Positions 27,201 to 42,200 of a stretch of 64,000 nt of DNA are shown piece after piece. The notes beneath the pieces are model-generated. The model did no database searches, had not been told where the DNA came from, and worked only from the letters and a program-made list of their open reading frames with translations. Made by a program: the position numbers and the translations under genes. Origin of the DNA: Nemertoderma westbladi (lineage: Eukaryota > Xenacoelomorpha > Nemertodermatida > Nemertodermatidae). Every line of letters starts with the position of its first letter. The stretch's first letter is position 1. The stretch lies in the NCBI GenBank assembly GCA_032718475.1, contig JAUCBJ010003381.1:1-64000 (forward strand), read 5' to 3'.

Positions 27201-30200
27201 AATACATTGAATGAATGAAGCAGACTGAAAGAATATTATATGGGTTTAACTTTTAAACGTATGTATTACACCATGTCCTGGAATATAGTGTCGTTATTCA
27301 GGTACCTGGCCCTTCCGCCCCCCAAATTTTTCTACAAATCTTAATGAGATTGCATGAAATTTGAAACAAAGATAGTTTCACCTCCCTCCTCCTCCGTGGG
27401 GGAGCCATCATTTTTATTTTTGCTTTCATTCCTTAGCTACAAGCGTTTGAAAAGGGTATCTCCTTCGATATTTATATGCGATATTTCACCAACACTGTTG
27501 GTATTCTTCAACCTTAGTGATTTGTTGGTACTGATAGAAAGCTGGCCATGCAAGGATTCCATGTAAAAACATTTGGGCATTCGAATGTTGCATGTATTTT
27601 CATTTATTCTATTTAATAAAATAATGTAACATATTTTAGACAATTTTGAATATCCCATATGTAGCTGGGCAACAATGGAATACCTCTTTAATTATACTAT
27701 TATTATGTAGCTATTCATACATAGACAATATGTTCTAGAAACTGGTATTTTTATTTAAAATAATAAAATAGCCTCGCGCAGATGCAAAACCATGCAAGTT
27801 TTAAACGCTCATATCTCAGCTATTTTTCAACGAAATTCAGATTGTATTACATTTGGAATTTTTGTATGGTCAGCTTTCCATTAGTACCAACAAATCACTA
27901 AGGTTGACGAATAACTGCAGCGTAACTGGTGAAATATTGCCGGGGACACCATTTTTAAACGCTTTTAGCTAAAAAAAAAATAAGTGCAAAAATAAACATT
28001 CTGACTCACCCACCCACCCAGGAGGAGTTGCGTGAAACTATCTCTGCTTCAAATTTCATGCAATCTCATAACGATTTGTAAAAAAACGACACTATATTCC
28101 AGGACATGGTGTATATTTGAGACGTCAGACTGAGTTGTTGTGATTGCAGTTATACAGCCTGCCTCTAGGTGGTAATGTGATTAGGATTAGTGATTACATC
28201 TGCTTAGATTTTGCGTATAATTCTTTCGAGTTGACACTCAATATAAGTTTATGTCACGTGATGCGCGAAGGCCTCACTTTGCGTAGAAAATGTTCATTCT
28301 GGGATGGTAATGAAGCTTCCATATAACAAAACAAGATATCTTACGGAATTTGTTTATAGCCAAGGTGTAATACGATAACATCTTCCTCTCCCGGAGTCGT
28401 GGATTATGATCCAATTATGTCCTTTCTATATAAGAAATATCTAATTTCAATGTTTCTTAATTCAGGTTTGTTTACGACTCTGGGACTCTCGTTATGCGCA
28501 AATAGTTGTTCATCATTAATGAGCGTTCATGTGCGAGTATCCTTTGGTCATGGCAATGCGGTTATATTAATTAAGTTTCATCATTAAAGTACTATATCCC
28601 ACCCGCTATGGATGCTATGGGGTGTGCATGGACAGCAAAGCCTCATATTCAATACCCCCCTCCCCCCCCCCCCCCCCCCCCCTATTTAAGTATGTATGGA
28701 GTAGCGTTGTTGTATGTAATAACTCAAGAATATTTAGTAATTACTGTGAACCTCTTCACTAGGAAATGGATTGCATGATAGCAGTACCTCGTACATCGTA
28801 CATTGCTTGTGGATTACACCACACTATGGCCATGGTCTCCTCCGGGGAGAAATTACAATGTGAAGATGTCGCAATAACTATCTTCTCTTCTATTTTTAAT
28901 ACTTCGGTAATCGTTGCTCATCAACATTACCTTGTTATCCACGCAAGGATTATCACTTTCTCTTTATAAAGTGTTAAACTTTATATGTCTTCATTTCTCA
29001 ACCTAATAAGATAAGGAAGCAGGAAGGTAGAAGGCCAAGGCTGTTGTTAGCGAATGTCATATCTTCCCTACCAGGCATCATCGTATTATTCCATGGTAGT
29101 GCATCACTGTATTCATCCCCGCTGATTTGGTATCTGGCATCCACTAATCTCAGCTTATAGAGAGGCCTTGCTACAGCAGAATCAGCTCTTCCTTACAACC
29201 CCTATTCTGACATTAATTATCCATTACAGTATGCCTCATTACCAACACTGCATGATGTACGCGGGATTTTATGGCGTATTTGAGCATGAGTCTTGGAAAA
29301 TTAGTTGAATATATAAGCATTTTGGTTAAATAAGATAGACATAGAGTCAGTTATCATCTGTGATTATTGGGAGTAAGTTTTAATATTATTGGATACAAGT
29401 CATCTCTGAGCTTCTCGATTGGTATTTTAGTTATAGTTGTACAACATTTCGGCCATATGGTGGCAATGGGGGTGGGTAGAGTTAGAAAAAACGTATCTGC
29501 CTCAACTTTAAATTACAATTTAATATTAAACAAAGAGACCTGACCCGAACCTAGTACTTTCACACAACAATCACAATATTATTTTCTTTTTGAGGGTCCC
29601 TCTTACCTACAACAACTACCTACCTCGATAAAGAAACAAATTAAATAAAAAACCAGAAAACAATAAGAAAAATCAACATATAATATAAAAGATAGCGTCT
29701 CCGGCTCCACTGTCTGCACCCAAGCCCTCATTATACAGCATTGGTCGTTGAATATTTAAAACTCTAAACATTCGATTTATGTAAATAATATCTCAATACA
29801 ATGCAAAGCTCTTAATGCTATCTCGAACAACGGTTAATATAATTAGCGTGTATCTTACTGATATAGACTTTGGTGATGACATAGGGGTACTATCAGAACT
29901 ACTAGAGGGAACCCAAAGGCTCCTCTGCTCATTGGAGCAGCTTGCTTCTAGTGTTGGTCTTTTTGTAAATTCCAAAAAGACCAAAATCATGACAGTCAAC
30001 CTATTTTAGTATTTAGTATTCTATTCTATTCTACTTTATTATTGCTGTCTAATGCGTTTAACTTACTTCAGGTATGTATAGAATGTATCTCCACAAGGTA
30101 TGTTGGGACTGTCGACTTGGCAAGCTACAGTATAAGATTTCCCTGGACAGTAGTTGGCTGCCGATATAGTCTGATGCTCAATGGTGTGAGTGTATGTTCG

Positions 30201-33200
30201 ACCGATGAGAGCCAGGAAATCTATAGGGCAGTTGTAAGACACAGTTTGAGTGCGATCACTAGTTTCTGGGTCAACATACCATGGCGAAATCTCGATGTTG
30301 TTAAAACGTCTGCTGTACATGAATGTTGTGTAAAATTTTGACCTGCATACAAGGAAAATTAATTACAAAAAAATGAATTACAATAATATTTCAATTGCGG
30401 GAAAGATAATATAACTAATAATCAACAGTGGTGTATGTAATACAAAACTGCATTGGTGGGTTTGTTGTATGTGGAATTTTCTAAAATTCTATATATTTGA
30501 CCAAAAGAAAACTAACCTTCAAAGACAACTATTTTTGAGCTGAACTCTTACTTCGAATTTAGCGAGATACAGAAATGTTTTGTGATAATGTTTTGTATTA
30601 CACAAAAGGCCCTGGAATATAGTGTCTTTATTCAGTGCGCCACTATCGGTAATTTTGTATTTGTTAAGTTGTTACCTACTTGGTAAACAATTTTTCGAAC
30701 ATTTCGTCAACTCCAATTGGTACTGTGTGGTTGAGCATTATGTGTCCATTTATTTCTGCCTCACTTTTCCCCACACTCCAGTTTCGCTTTGAGGGACTTG
30801 CTTTGATATCCCTCGCCATTTCTGCTTCTCTTATCGGTTTCCTTTGCAGTTGAACAGACTGAGATTGCATGAGACCAGGTTCAGTCAAATCTATGTAACG
30901 TAAAACGATCGTATGCGAGTAGCTATGTTCGTTACAAATCTTACAATGGATATAATTTATTGATACAATATATTATAATAGATACAATAGACGCAATATT
31001 GCGTGTAACAATAGATAAAAATTAAAACTTATTTGAAGAGCTTACCAGAATACGATTGCGAGAGTTTTCTTGTGTCTTTAATGGCGGGTAAATATCCGAC
31101 ACTGTTAGACTTTACGATCCCGGTTGGTTTCTTATTGTTTAGGATATCTGTCGAATCAAATAAATTATCCCTGACCTCTGTCTCTGTCCCGTTCGTAATC
31201 AGTGTCCCCTGACTCTGAATGTGACCAAAAACTATCTTGGCCCCGTCGTGAGTTGGGTCGCCTTTACTTTTTTGTATTAGGCGTCTCTTTGACGTTGATA
31301 AAGCATTGTTTATACGAGAGGCATTGTGTCGAGGGATTGGAAACTGCTTAACACTATCGTTTTGTACATCGATAAGTTTTGAATCACCTACTTTTTTCTT
31401 CCCATGTCGTCTCAACCTTGGTGAAGATATTTTCATTTTATTCATTAATTTTCTGGCATTATTATGCCTCACCGACTGTTTTGTTCTATCAGCTTCCATA
31501 GCGTTATAGTATATTTACACTATTGATAAATTATTAATCCAATTACATTAACTAATTAAGACTAACTAAGCAAATAAATAAATAACCTTCACTGCAGTCT
31601 ATTTCAACGTATTAGGACTTCGCTTTAGTAGGAAAGGCTTTAAAAATTGCAGTATTTTCAATTTAGAACTTATATTATAACACACAAACACAGTTGTGTT
31701 TGATGTTGTAAATAGGTTTTATTATTTTAATATCTTATAAAAAGTACTAGCTAACACAAAATCAAAATTTCTAGCACAGCTACAGTTCCGCCCGTGCCAA
31801 CATTTTCGTTGTTTTTTTTCAACAAATTTTCATGCTTTTTTGTCAGTTTTTTTTCTTGATAAATGTTATTGAACGTATATTGAGTGTTCTAGAACTTTGA
31901 TTAAAAGTTCTAGAACATTTTTATTAACAAATTCGATAAAAAAAATTCTAGAATATTTGTTCTTTTAAAAAAAATTATTGGCTAGCGTTTCGCCCGTGCC
32001 AACATTTTTATTGTGTATAGTATACTAGCTACTACTTTTTGTGTGAAGTATTCTAGGATATTTCGAAATATTTTTTTTGTTAAATAATGTTCTAGAACAT
32101 ATTATTTTTTGTTCTAGAACATTTTTAAAAATTTTATTTTTTGTATTTTTAACACTTGTTTTGTATAATTAACATATATATATAGTAATGTTATGTACTC
32201 ATGTAATAATTTATTTATATTTTATTTATATTTACTTGAGTTATATTTTGTTCTAGAACATTTTTAAAGAGTGGAAATTTTTTATTTTTTTTTATTTTTT
32301 ATTAGTTCAATGATATTGCATTCAACATTTTCATATAATATTTAAACAGTATTTGATTTAATCAACAGGGTAGGTTGCTTTTATTTCTTTATTATCTCCA
32401 TGAATGTATTTTCTATTACTCTTTTAAATTCCAGTTATTGTTAAGTGACAGTTTTTTACTTTGCAAGTAACAAAATATTCTAGAATGTCATGTTTCATTA
32501 GATACTGCATCTTATATTTTTTGAAAAAAGTAAAACTTTGCTTAAAAATAGCTAGTAAATTGTTTTTAAAACACTATCTAGACAAAAAATACTAACTACC
32601 ATAAAAAATAAATATATTTTTTGCGGCGGGATGTTCTACAACATTAATATATATGTAAAAAAAAACTGCTTAAAAATAGCTAGTAAACAATCTGAATATG
32701 GGGGGACGGGTGGTATTGATTTGGCTAGAGTTCCGCCCGCCCCTCCATTTTAATTTTATACCAAAATGTACAAGTTTGCTAGCTGTTACCTTTTAGTGTT
32801 TGTGTAAAGTGTTCTAGAACATTTTTAAAAAGTGGAAAATTACTTCGAACTTCTACTTTGAACTGTTGCCTTTTTATTTTTAAAAAATTCTACCTTGTAA
32901 AAAAAATCACTAGCTACCATAAAAAATATCCACTAAAAGGTTCTAGAACATTCACCATTATTAAAAACACAAAAAAATAATAGTAAAAAATACCAGGGCG
33001 TCACCTTTACGTCGGCGACGACAAGGGTGTCGGCAGGGCGAAGTAGTACCTGATCTACACCATGTCCCAGAATATAATGTCGTAATTCAGTGACACCCCC
33101 CCCCCCCCCCCCCCCTCCTAGTTTTTCTACAAATTGTAATGAAATTTGAAAGATAGATAGTTTCACCTCCCGACCACTGACTGGGTGAGCCAGAATTTTT

Positions 33201-36200
33201 ATTTTTGCTTTCAATCTTTAGCTACAAGCGTTTAAATAAAGGTCTAGAGTTCCGTATGTAGTCGCATTTGATATTTTGATATTATTTAGTGTTTTTTTTA
33301 CTAGCTAGTATTTTTTGTATTTATAAAAAAAATGTGAAAACATTTATATTTCAGGTTTAAACTGTTGCAGAATATATTAATGACCAAAAATATTGATGAT
33401 ATTATAGCAGTTTATATCTTTTTGCATGATAACAATGATTTGTTATAAAAATATAGTTTTACTTATTTAGTTTAATTACTAGCCATTTTAAATTTAAAAA
33501 ATTACTAGCTATATGTTCTATAACCATAATTTTTTTATTTTATTTTTATTCTAGAATAGTGTGTATTATATATTTCTTGTTCTAGAACTCTTCACTGTTG
33601 CCATGGTAACAATGATTTATGTTTTAAAAATGCAGTTCTATACGGAACTGTTACCAAATTAAACTGTACATTGAAAAAAAAAAAATTTCAAAAACACTAG
33701 CTTGTTAAAAAATACTACTGGTAGATACAATAAAAATTAAATATATTTTATAACCGCGTAATGTTCTGGAGCATTAATAAATGCTAAAAACCCGTTTTAC
33801 GATTAAAAAAAACACTAGCTATGTAATAAAGCACTAGCTAGCCCGGAATTGTTGCCACATAATACTCTAATACGACTTCTTTTTTAAAAAAATGTTGTGC
33901 CATACGGAACTTTTGCAATAAATATCACCACAGAAATTGTTTAATTCCGAAATTTGGCATTTTGTTGCCACAACAACCTTAGCTCTTGTCTAGAGTCTAG
34001 TGTCTATGTAGGACTATACTGCTATACATTACGTCTGTCAGAGTCTAAGTAAATCACACGTTCGTAGTTAATAGTAAAGTAGTCAAAACGTTTATTCTAG
34101 AGCCTTTAGGTTGATTTTTTGGGATGGTTTCATAAAGTCTCGTAGTCCAAACAATACATCAATAAATATTATTTCCTATTAGCTATTAGTATTATTAACT
34201 ACCGGTACCTAGTTTCTTCAGTTATTGAGGATTGGAGCTATTAGCATTCAGTGTTGCCATGACCACCATGCTGCACCTATAATTACTACGAATATTTTTA
34301 TTGTGGGATCGGTTTGATGGCAGGTGCTTGCTCTTTAGGCCTGATGTTGATACTTAAAGATTTATATTTTTTGTCGGAGTAGTAGCCATTGCATTATTAA
34401 TTAGTCATGCATACATTTGTTGCCTTTTACATCGCTTGGAAGTATATAGTAAATGTTTTAACTGATTCGGGTAGGTAATATTGTTGTCATCAATAATCAG
34501 ACTGATTCGCAACTGACAAAATTAAACATCGTTCATGACGATTTCGATCCTCCACGGGTGTGTTCCAGACCGTTTTTACTCACTATTATTCCAATGGGAA
34601 GTCCCATCTATTATCCCAGTCCCGGTTGGTTTCATGTTATAAGGCGGAAATAGTGTTTAATTATAAATTAAGTTTTATACAGTTCAATTAATTTTAAAAA
34701 TTTATTCAATAACCTACTTTTACATCAACATCAATCTTAAATTTCTGGTTGTATCGTAATTTAGTATTAAAATAAAACTTCCAGCCATATACATTCAATG
34801 TTTTCACTTAACATAATCACCTCGCAGAAATAATTCGACTGATGCGCCATAAGTGGGTGGTTCCTTTCCTGTGATGTTTTGCATTGTAAGTTAATAGTAA
34901 TTGAAATTGTACATTTTCAACAGTAAATGTACCACTAACATAGGGAAGCACACGAATGAACTGTCTTAACCATTCATGGGGACAATTTTTTTAATTACAT
35001 TTTACAAAACCCTAAATAATGCCCGCTGGGCATGAGACGGATTATTGATCGCAATAAAATTTCCTACCAATCACCCAAAACATTTACTATATATTATCTT
35101 GCAAGGTTCATTGAAACTACAATAGCACCATACCAAGTATTTTTAGAGTAACAATTATAAAACCAATGATATAATTTATTACTTGTCCGTTGTCCGATAC
35201 ATCTTGCTACTGTGGATGTGGTGTGGGGGAGTTTCTGGGATGACTGGGTGGGCTGTTCGTGCAGTGCAGTGCAGCGCGTGCAGTGCGTGGTAATGGAAGC
35301 ATGTGGGTGTGGGTGTTTCTGCGTGGGCTGTGCACTGCAGTGCGTGCTTACGTGGTAATGGAAGCATTAACATAAACTTCAAAGCAACACAGGAAACTAG
35401 ACGGAGTTTTGTTACTGGAGCGTGACTTTAATTAATTACAACAAGGACCACCTGTTGTCAGACTATACTGTACTGTATAGAGATAAATTTCTGAAATTCG
35501 TAAAAATATTGGTTAGCGATGTTCTCCAAGCCTCCACCACTGCAAAGTATCGTAAATATATTGCTAATCCATATTCATTGAACAATATAAATTGCACAAC
35601 CACCATTATGATTATCTACTACAACACAATGATATAGTTAGCCGTGCGCTGGTCATACACACATAATTAGGGTGTAAACGCTACGTCGACAACAGACAAC
35701 CACGCTGGTCAAACGCACATACTTAGGGTGTAAACGCTACGCCGACAACAGACAACCACGCTAGTCAAACACACATACTTAGGGTGTAAACGCTACGTCG
35801 ACAACAGACAACCGCGCTGGTCAAACACACATACTTAGGGTGTAAACGCTACGCCGACAACAGACAACCACGCTGGTCAAACACACATACTTAGGGTGTA
35901 AACGCTACGTCGACAACAGACAACCGCGCTGGTCAAACACACATACTTAGGGTGTAAACGCTACGCCGACAACAGACAACCACGCTGGTCAAACACACAT
36001 ACTTAGGGTGTAAACGCTACGTCGACAACAGACAACCGCGCTGGTCAAACACACATACTTAGGGTGTAAACGCTACGCCGACAACAGACAACCGCGCTGG
36101 TCAAACACACATACTTAGGGTGTAAACGCTACGCCGACAACAGACAACCACGCTGGTCAAACACACATACTTAGGGTGTAAACGCTACGTCGACAACAGA

Positions 36201-39200
36201 CAACCACGCTGGTCAAACGCACATACTTAGGGTGTAAACGCTACGCCGACAACAGACAACCACGCTAGTCAAACACACATACTTAGGGTGTAAACGCTAC
36301 GTCGACAACAGACAACCGCGCTGGTCAAACACACATACTTAGGGTGTAAACGCTACGCCGACAACAGACAACCAAGCTGGTCATACACCATACTTAGGGT
36401 GTAAACGCTACGCCGACAACAGACAACCACGCTGGTCATACACACATACTTAGGGTGTAAACGCTACGCCGACAACAGACAACCACGCTGGTCATACACA
36501 CATACTTAGGGTGTAAACGCTACGTCGACAACAGACAACCGCGCTGGTCAAACACACATACTTAGGGTGTAAACGCTACGCCGACAACAGACAACCACGC
36601 TGGTCAAACACACATACTTAGGGTGTAAACGCTACGCCGACAACAGACAACCGCGCTGGTCAAACACACATATTTAGGGTGTAAACGCTACGTCGACAAC
36701 AGACAACCACGCTGGTCATACACCATACTTAGGGTGTAAACGCTACGTCGACAACAGACAACCGCGCTGGTCATACACACATAATTAGGGTGTAACCGCT
36801 ACGCCGACAACAGACAACAATGCTGGTCATACACACATACTTAGGGTGTAAACGCTACGCCGACAACAGACAACCACGCTGGTCAAACACACATACTTAG
36901 GGTGTAAACGCTACGTCGACAACAGACAACCGCGCTGGTCATACACACATAATTAGGGTGTAACCGCTACGCCGACAACAGACAACCACGCTGGTCAAAC
37001 ACACATACTTAGGGTGTAAACGCTACGTCGACAACAGACAACCACGCTGGTCAAACGCACATACTTAGGGTGTAAACGCTACGTCGACAACAGACAACCA
37101 CGCTGGTCATACACCATACTTAGGGTGTAAACGCTACGTCGACAACAGACAACCACGCTGGTCAAACACACATTCTGGGGGTGTAAACGCTACGCCAACA
37201 ACAGACAACCACTCTGGTCATACACACATAATTAGGGTGTAAACGCTACGTCGACAACAGACAACCACGCTAGTCAAACACACATACTTAGGGTGTAAAC
37301 GCTACGCCGACAACAGACAACCACGCTGGTCAAACACATATACTTAGGGTGTAAACGCTACGTCGACAACAGGCAACCACGCTGGTCAAACACACATATT
37401 TAGGGTGTAAACGCTACGCCGACAACAGACAACCACGCTGGTCAAACACACATACTTAGGGTGTAAACGCTACGTCGACAGCAGACAACCACGCTGGTCA
37501 AACACACATACTTAGGGTGTAAACGCTACGTCGACAACAGACAACCACGCTGGTCAAACACACATACTTAGGGTGTAAACGCTACGTCGACAACAGACAA
37601 CCACGCTGGTCAAACACACATACTTAGGGTGTAAACGCTACGTCGACAACAGACAACCACGCTGGTCATACACCATACTTAGGGTGTAAACGCTACGCCG
37701 ACAACAGACAACCACGCTGGTCATACCACATACTGGGGGTGTAAATGCTACGCCAACAACAGACAACCACTCTGGTCATACACACATACTTAGGGTGTAA
37801 ACGCTACGTCGACAACAGACAACCACGCTAGTCAAACACACATACTTAGGGTGTAAACGCTACGCCGACAACAGACAACCACGCTGGTCAAACACACATA
37901 CTTAGGGTGTAAACGCTACGTCGACAACAGACAACCGCGCTGGTCAAACACACATACTTAGGGTGTAAACGCTACGCCGACAACAGACAACCGCGCTGGT
38001 CAAACACACATACTTATGGTGTAAACGCTTCGTCGACAACAGACAACCACGCTGGTCAAACACACATACTTGGGTGTAAACGCTACGTCGACAACAGACA
38101 ACCACGCTGGTCATACACCATACTTAGGGTGTAAACGCTACGTCGACAACAGACAACCACGCTGGTCAAACACACATACTTAGGGTGTAAACGCTACGTC
38201 GACAACAGACAACCACGCTGGTCAAACACACATACTTAGGGTGTAAACGCTACGCCGACAACAGACAACTACGCTGGTCATACACGCATACTTAGGGTGT
38301 AAACGCTACGCCGACAACAGACAACCAAGCTGGCCATACACACATACTTAGGGTGTAAACGCTACGCCGACAACAGACAACCACGCTGGTCAAACACACA
38401 TACTTGGGTGTAAACGCTACGTCGACAACAGACAACCACGCTGGTCATACACCATACTTAGGGTGTAAACGCTACGTCGACAACAGACAACCACGCTGGT
38501 CAAACACACATACTTAGGGTGTAAACGCTACTTCGACAACAGACAACCACGCTGGTCATACACCATACTTAGGGTGTAAACGCTACGTCGACAACAGACA
38601 ACCACGCTGGTCAAACACACATACTTAGGGTGTAAACGCTACGTCGACAACAGACAACCACGCTGTTCAAACACACATACTTAGGGTGTAAACGCTACGC
38701 CGACAACAGACAACTACGCTGGTCATACACGCATACTTAGGGTGTAAACGCTACGCCGACAACAGACAACCAAGCTGGCCATACACACATACTTAGGGTG
38801 TAAACGCTACGCCGACAACAGACAACCACGCTGGTCATACACGGATAATTAGGGCTACGCCGACAACAGACAACCACGGCTATTATTTTTAAGTATGCGA
38901 ACCTTGTACTGAACGTGTAGCCAAGGGAAATACCCGATAGGGGGGACTTTAGACGCAATCAAAAATCATCCCTCTTCAGGGGAAATTGACGCAAATAACA
39001 GCTGATTACTCCCAAATATGTAACTGAACCTGTTATATTGACATTAGTTTATTGTTTGAATATGTAGGTATCACTACACTATAAAATTGGAAAATTAAAA
39101 TAAATTACCATGTGCCGATTGATAGTGCGAAATTATTTCCTCACTAATAAATATTCGACTATAATAAAAAATCTACTATTATTATTAGAAACAATAGTTC

Positions 39201-42200
39201 TAGTGGACTTTCCAATCTACAGTAAGGAACAAAAATTCTGACTAATATATTAAAGTAGATTGATTGTCCTAGTCATAGACGAGGCAAACCAACCCATCTG
39301 ACTTTGTTGAGTACTAATTAGTGCAGATGGCTAAATGCTAACTAATTACCTATCTGCAATAAATAATTAACGTAACCACGACACCATGATGACGTACGTC
39401 AAACATAAATATACATCTAACAAGTTTTACTTTTAGTGAGTCCTGTCACAACCACATCGCATATTATATATCGTCTTTAGTTAAGTCATACCATAAATAA
39501 CCGCGTAAACTAAACTCGAAATTATGTTATATATTATTCTGACTTAAATTAAATCAATATATTAGTTATAAAATAAATAAACATTCAAACGCGTCTCTCT
39601 ATTCGACAAACTAGGAATGCTAAAAATATATTGACTATACTGTATTGTAGTTTTACTAAATCACACAATATTGTGTTTGTTTGTTAAAGCCGCCTGGGCG
39701 AAGAATTGCGGATGAGGGAAAATACATTAAGTGTAACATTTAGTCTGCCTACTACGCCTTGTAATGGCAGAAATATACAATAAGATAAACCCATTTCATA
39801 ATAAATGCTAATAATATAATAATATAACACCCCGTAGTGAAACATTTACATTGCCAAGAATTGAATATCTCCCTCAAACGAAACCGCACATTTCTCCAAA
39901 CCGCATATTATTTTGTTCCCAGATTTTGTTCTCAGATTTATAATAATGGATGACATGTAGCGAGCTACCAAAGTAAGCGAGCTTAGCATACGGGTGCCAC
40001 TAACTCAATCGGTGTGTCTGTTGTTCTATCGTGTTCAATTTTAACCATTAATATCTCGGCCAAATATCGATGAAATCTATCCAGACTTGGTACACATGTA
40101 GTCTGGCAAAAGTTTAGAAATTTTCAAAGTTGAATTTGCGTGGGGTCTTTGTGCACCACCTGTGTAACTGTCATGCAATTATAATAAATTAATCTATCCA
40201 AAATTATTAGCTGGTCGCTAGGAGACTGCAAGTTATATACCGTACTGCTGTTGCTGAATACGTGTTGGGCCTAGCTGTCTAGGCTGGTTGTCAGGGTGGT
40301 ACTGCAGTATTGGCGACTATTCATATTCAACCAGTAGCCATATCATGTACGGTACCGTAATCTTATCAAACAGATGTTTAGCAGTACCTGTAGTAGTGCA
40401 GTGGTACCGTATCCGCAACTGTACCTGTACTGCTGTAGGTTACCGGTACCACCCACCCATCGGCTCGGCAGCAGCAACCATGGAAATTTTGATATAATGT
40501 GGACTTACAGACTTAACAGCTTAAGAACTGGTGGAAGTGGAAGTGAAACGGACTGACAGGTCAGGTTGTACCAGCTGACCTTTATTCCATGTTCCGGTAC
40601 CCACTATGCACTAACTGCACTACCCCAATAGGCAACGTGATGGAGTTGTATTTAAACAACTCGCCATCAAGGCCACAACCTCTGTATGCCGCAGTGTCGT
40701 TGGAGACCTGTACTATTGGTGTATCGCTACTGCGCTTGCGCTAGAGGTAAACTGAACAAAGCGAAGAGCTAGGACTGGAGAATGCACGGAACTTTTTGAG
40801 AGTAGTTTGACTGTGGACTTCTATAACATCGATGCCAAGCTGCCAATCCGAAAGTTTAGGTAGGCGGATACCGGTACATAATCTATTCGAAGCAAAGTGG
40901 AAAGTCTTAAGTGAACTGAGATCGGATGGATCATTCTATAGATAAGTTATAGTGTTAGTGTACCAGCCAGTCAGTGGTGTCTGCCTGTCACAGTGTTGCC
41001 CATGTGGTAATAAAGACTTTGGTACATATTGACTGATATAATAGGGATAGGGACAGATGGGGAGCGGGATGGGGCTTTCGATGCAATAAAAAGTCATCCC
41101 TCTCCAGGGGAAAATCAATGCAAAACAGCTGATTACTAATTTGTTATATTGACTTTAGTGGCGGCCCAAATCTTAATTAAGATTAGATCGATGTAATGTA
41201 ATGTAATGTAATTTCATTGTATTGTTTTTTGGTTATAGTATAATTATTAGGTCGTTAATTAATGAGAATATTTATTTAATTATTCCATTGCTGAATAAAT
41301 ATATTAGTTGAATAATAACTATATACGTCATTGTTCATAAAATTACACTTTATTTATAGCGTTACGGCACGAGTGATTTTCAATAAAATGAAATTCTGTA
41401 TTAACCTCGCTACGCTCGATAAATAAAATATCTCGGGTCTAGTGAAAATAATGTTCTACATTAATTACCATGCAATTAATAATTATAAAGTGCTAATTAT
41501 GAACAATGGCGAATCTAATTTTATTTATTTGTGGGGAATTATTTGTAATTATGCACTTAAACTTTCTAGAACAACCTAATAATGACGCGGTGCCATACTG
41601 GATATAGTGGAAATACATTATAAAATGTATGGCGTAGGGATATACTGAGAAATAATGTCGCACTGCGTTATAAAGTTAGAAAATATGTCGCTCTGGCGAG
41701 TAGGCAGTGCGAAATTAATTCCATACAAATAAATAAAAAGGTTATGAATTTCATCAATTTTCCTAGACATCACTATTAAAGTGATTAATTAATTAAGTTA
41801 AGCGTTCGGAACCCCGTGCTCCATGCTGAGAGAGAGGATAGCCCATGACTTTCTTGAGAGGCCACTTACTTAGGTAAACTTGGTCTTGAAGATGCGGATG
41901 ATCTCGCGGAAGTCATGGAGTTGTGGCCGCGCAATTTTGTCGATAAGCCGGCATAGCATTTTAATGCACAATTGTGGAATGCATGAATTGCTTATTTTGG
42001 CTATCGTGCTGCGCGAAGGCCCCACAACGTGTTATACGTAACTACCATATAATCTAGAATCAGTAGAGTATGATTGGCTACTGGGATTGGCATGCTGCAT
42101 TGCAGCTGCATTTTTAAGAATGCTATAATGACAATGTCCTACAAAGCGGCGACCACTTTGTTCTAGGGGGCCGTCCAAGTATGACGTCAGCACTTTAGGG

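Larger units (their letters stand above)
26067..30066. other. VASt-protein intron 3
   Basis: A 4-kb intron holding two long foldback elements (26,430-27,195 and 27,268-28,112), a poly-C run at about 28,657-28,682 and a plus-strand LINE fragment near its 5' end. Apart from a possible RCC1-like scrap, I find no other gene in it. Confidence 0.7.
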
